Shown here: one piece after another, positions 52,873 to 54,609 of the stretch
How the letters are laid out: every line of letters begins with the position of its first letter
Position numbering within the stretch: position 1 is the stretch's first letter
NCBI GenBank assembly: GCA_018711815.1
Contig: DVHU01000081.1
Location: forward strand, 1-54,609
DNA length: 54,609 nucleotides
Direction of reading: 5' to 3'
DNA from: Candidatus Egerieimonas intestinavium
GTDB taxonomy: Bacteria; Bacillota; Clostridia; Lachnospirales; Lachnospiraceae
Translations under genes and position numbers: made by a program
The notes under the pieces: generated by a model
Database searches by the model: none
Seen by the model: only the letters and a program-made list of their open reading frames with translations
What the model was told of the DNA's origin: nothing

Positions 52873-53484
52873 GTAATGTTTCCTCCATTTTCTACGTTTG
52901 CCTTTCAAATCCACGCAGCCCGTGCCTTGGCACGTCTGAAATGTAGTGCGCAACCTGAAATGCAGTTGTTAATATTGTTCCTAATTGGGAGGCCGGTATG
53001 TGAGCCTCCAGCCATGCTGCGCATGACCTTTCCGTCTGTCCCCTTCGGGAAACCAGCCGGTATTAAGCAATATTATCTTCAGCAGAGCCGTGCACAAGCA
53101 GGAATTCTTGAGGTGCTCGGGGTGCTCGCACACCGAAAACCGAAAGAATTACTGATTGTATAGGGCGAAGCCCCAAAAGCGAAAGGCCGCAGGCCTTGAA
53201 CTTTTGAGCACGGCGATGAGCCGCTCTCTTTCTCTGAGCCCACAAGGCGAAGCCCCTGCGGTTCTGAGCTTTTGAGCACGGCGATGAGCCGCCAAACGCT
53301 TCCGCGACAGTCTTACAACTGTCCCTCGCGTTTCCTCTCTTCGCTCCCGCGTGTAGATGCCGCTGGATTTCTCTGCTCCGGACGGACTGACGTGATCCGT
53401 CCCTGACAATATTTAAACAGTAAGAACCGGTTCAGATACAACCTCTTCTTACCGCAGCCGCTTGCTTAATAATAGTTTTGAGAC
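52873..53484. other. long spacer between rpmJ and rpsM
   Basis: This 612-bp stretch is non-coding as far as I can see. It contains the two repeat units at 53164-53292 and several further hairpins, for example GGACGGA/TCCGTCC near 53378-53402 and GGACAGT/ACTGTC near 53307-53324. No promoter close to rpsM is evident. Confidence 0.6.
53164..53292. repeat. two copies of a hairpin-rich unit in the rpmJ-rpsM spacer
   Basis: CTTTTGAGCACGGCGATGAG plus CCGC occurs at 53201-53224 and 53269-53292 without mismatch. GGCGAAGCCCC occurs at 53164-53174 and 53246-53256 in the same order. Each unit has short GC-rich palindromes such as GGCC-type arms. The frame differs between copies, so no protein is implied. 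Confidence 0.75.
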
Positions 53485-53598
53485 TTAGCCCTGTCTCTGT
53501 TTGTGCTTCGGATTCTCACAGATGATCCGGATGCTTCCTTTTCTTTTGATAACCTTGCACTTCTCGCAGATCGGTTTCACAGAAGATCTTACCTTCAT
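53485..53598 (-). CDS. rpmJ: 50S ribosomal protein L36
   Basis: A 37-residue protein, [20 protein letters not shown] and then [17 protein letters not shown], with the four zinc-binding Cys/His (C11, C14, C27, H32). GGAGG lies 8 nt before the ATG at 53598. It is the first gene of the alpha operon here and has its own promoter; in many genomes infA would precede it. Confidence 0.98.
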   Translation of the reverse strand: MKVRSSVKPICEKCKVIKRKGSIRIICENPKHKQRQG

Positions 53599-53692
53599 TT
53601 TGGAATCCTCCTTTCTTAAACTTGGCTGTTTATTATGCACACGCTCCCTGCATTTGGGCAGAATAACCCCTCCTGCACAGAGTTCGCTATAT

Positions 53693-53721
53693 AGTATAGC
53701 ACCGGGAAATTCAAATTGCAA
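53693..53721 (-). promoter_or_regulatory. promoter before rpmJ
   Basis: On the minus strand TTGCAA (53716-53721), a 17-bp spacer and TATACT (53693-53698) lie about 95 bp upstream of the L36 start, which gives this operon its own promoter. Confidence 0.7.
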
Positions 53722-53834
53722 GCATGTTTTTCCAGTTTTTCAAAGATAATTTTTTTCAGTTTTTCATCCATAATTTCTGATATTTTTTATTTTTTGTTAC
53801 TTTTCACAATAGACTCTCACAAACCGCTGCCCAT

Positions 53835-54609
53835 CTACTCCTCAGCCAGCATCAGTCTGCAGGAGAGCCGTATTAATTCCAGTTCATTCTGAGACAGCTC
53901 CTGCAGCTTCACTTGTAAAATACCTTCGATTTTTTCCACGCGATAAATCACCGTATGGCGATGAATAAATAATGCTTTGGCGGTTGCCGACAGATTCAGG
54001 CCGCAGGCAATAAATTTTTCCAGACAAACAAGAAGTTCTCTCCGATAATCTTCCTTTATACGGAAAAAGCAGTTCATTGTTGGGTAAACCAATCCCGCTG
54101 ACTCCTCAAGATCTCTGATGGCTTTAACGATATAATCGGGATAGCTGTCGACAAAAAACGTCCCCTCATCATGCAAATGCTGACCTAGAGCAATCTGTGA
54201 CTGCATAAACGCCGTATGAAGATCTTCCAAATGTGGAAAAACCATACTCTGTCCGAATCGCAAATGATTTCGGGTTAAAAATGAATGAAGCTTGCCTAAA
54301 ACGGATTGATCGCGATAGCGCTCAAGATTTTGGTCAATCACTACAATCTGATTGGCATAAGTATAGACTAGGCTTGTATTTAATGTGTAGGAAATATTAG
54401 GCACAAGACTTTCTATGGCATTTTCGCCGGGATCAAATCGTTGAAATGTCCATAAAAAATAATGCTTATTTAAGTCAAAACCCGCCTTCCGGGCATTATA
54501 GCGCAGCACTTCATTATTTACCCTCTGGCCCCGCAGAAGCTGTGCCATATACCACGGTATATGAGGGTTAGTAAAATAAAAATCCTTCGTATGTGCTATT
54601 GCCTGCTCC
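53835..54609 (-). CDS. PucR-type helix-turn-helix regulator, N-terminus beyond window
   Basis: The frame is open from 53835 through the right edge of the window (258 codons visible), so the start lies outside. The C-terminal helix-turn-helix SATAKALFIHRHTVIYRVEKI is the PucR/CdaR type, and the preceding region resembles the PucR GGDEF-like domain (for example NQIVVIDQNLE). It is AT-richer than the ribosomal genes. It is transcribed towards rpmJ; 236 bp with the rpmJ promoter lie between. The effector and targets are unknown. Confidence 0.82.
   Translation of the reverse strand, partial: EQAIAHTKDFYFTNPHIPWYMAQLLRGQRVNNEVLRYNARKAGFDLNKHYFLWTFQRFDPGENAIESLVPNISYTLNTSLVYTYANQIVVIDQNLERYRDQSVLGKLHSFLTRNHLRFGQSMVFPHLEDLHTAFMQSQIALGQHLHDEGTFFVDSYPDYIVKAIRDLEESAGLVYPTMNCFFRIKEDYRRELLVCLEKFIACGLNLSATAKALFIHRHTVIYRVEKIEGILQVKLQELSQNELELIRLSCRLMLAEE

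Noticed and set aside
53559-53776. Small ORF upstream of rpmJ (about 50 residues on the minus strand)
   Set aside because: It overlaps the rpmJ promoter and lacks a ribosome binding site.

Overview
This 54.6 kb window looks like the chromosome of a gut-type Firmicute of class Clostridia, most likely a member of the Lachnospiraceae. The family is inferred from gene content, not from a marker search. Support comes from AGGAGG-type ribosome binding sites, a type III glutamine synthetase, paired YesM/YesN two-component systems, a YtrA-type GntR/ABC operon, an FtsEX / S41 peptidase / CdaR-like cluster and a Gram-positive alpha ribosomal operon. Most genes lie on the minus strand. The bulk is GC-rich, and a few AT-richer genes stand out: the protease at the left edge, the XRE-ABC cassette near 48-49.5 kb and the PucR-like gene at the right edge.

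Left part (1-6.9 kb): a secreted M6-type metalloprotease cut by the window edge, tRNA-Gly(GCC) with a strong promoter and terminator, a nitroreductase-like protein, oligoendopeptidase F, and a plus-strand GntR-ABC operon whose promoter is overlapped by a perfect 36-bp palindrome. From 6.95 to 7.83 kb, between convergent operons, there is a gene-free repeat cluster: 21-bp repeats, a 57-59-bp tandem array, and two long inverted hairpin elements whose stems differ by compensatory changes while the internal-loop sequences are the same.

7.8-16.4 kb is one envelope/transport locus on the minus strand: OmpR-type regulator, histidine kinase, lipoprotein, two membrane permeases, an ATPase, a large secreted CARDB-like protein and a membrane-anchored MacB-core-like protein. 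Matching direct repeats upstream of the regulator gene and of the lipoprotein gene suggest autoregulation and activation. Next come an AraC regulator and a HAD phosphatase (divergent), a zinc-dependent phospholipase C-like protein, a DegV protein, an S41 protease, FtsX, FtsE, a CdaR-like regulator and a VWA/MoxR pair.

27.5-45.5 kb holds type III glutamine synthetase followed by a galactose/glucose uptake and sensing region. An mglB-mglA-mglC transporter is flanked on both sides by paralogous four-gene cassettes (YesN regulator, YesM kinase, membrane-anchored sugar-binding protein, GGBP-like sugar-binding protein). The MglB protein here reads as a circular permutation of the galactose-binding fold, and MglC carries an extra cytoplasmic coiled-coil region of about 215 residues.

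45.5-54.6 kb: a diacylglycerol-kinase-like lipid kinase, a short-chain dehydrogenase, an AT-richer XRE-AbrB regulator with an ABC exporter, then the alpha ribosomal operon rpmJ-rpsM-rpsK-rpsD-rpoA-rplQ. This operon has its own promoter and an unusually long, repeat-rich spacer between rpmJ and rpsM. A PucR-like regulator is cut by the right edge.
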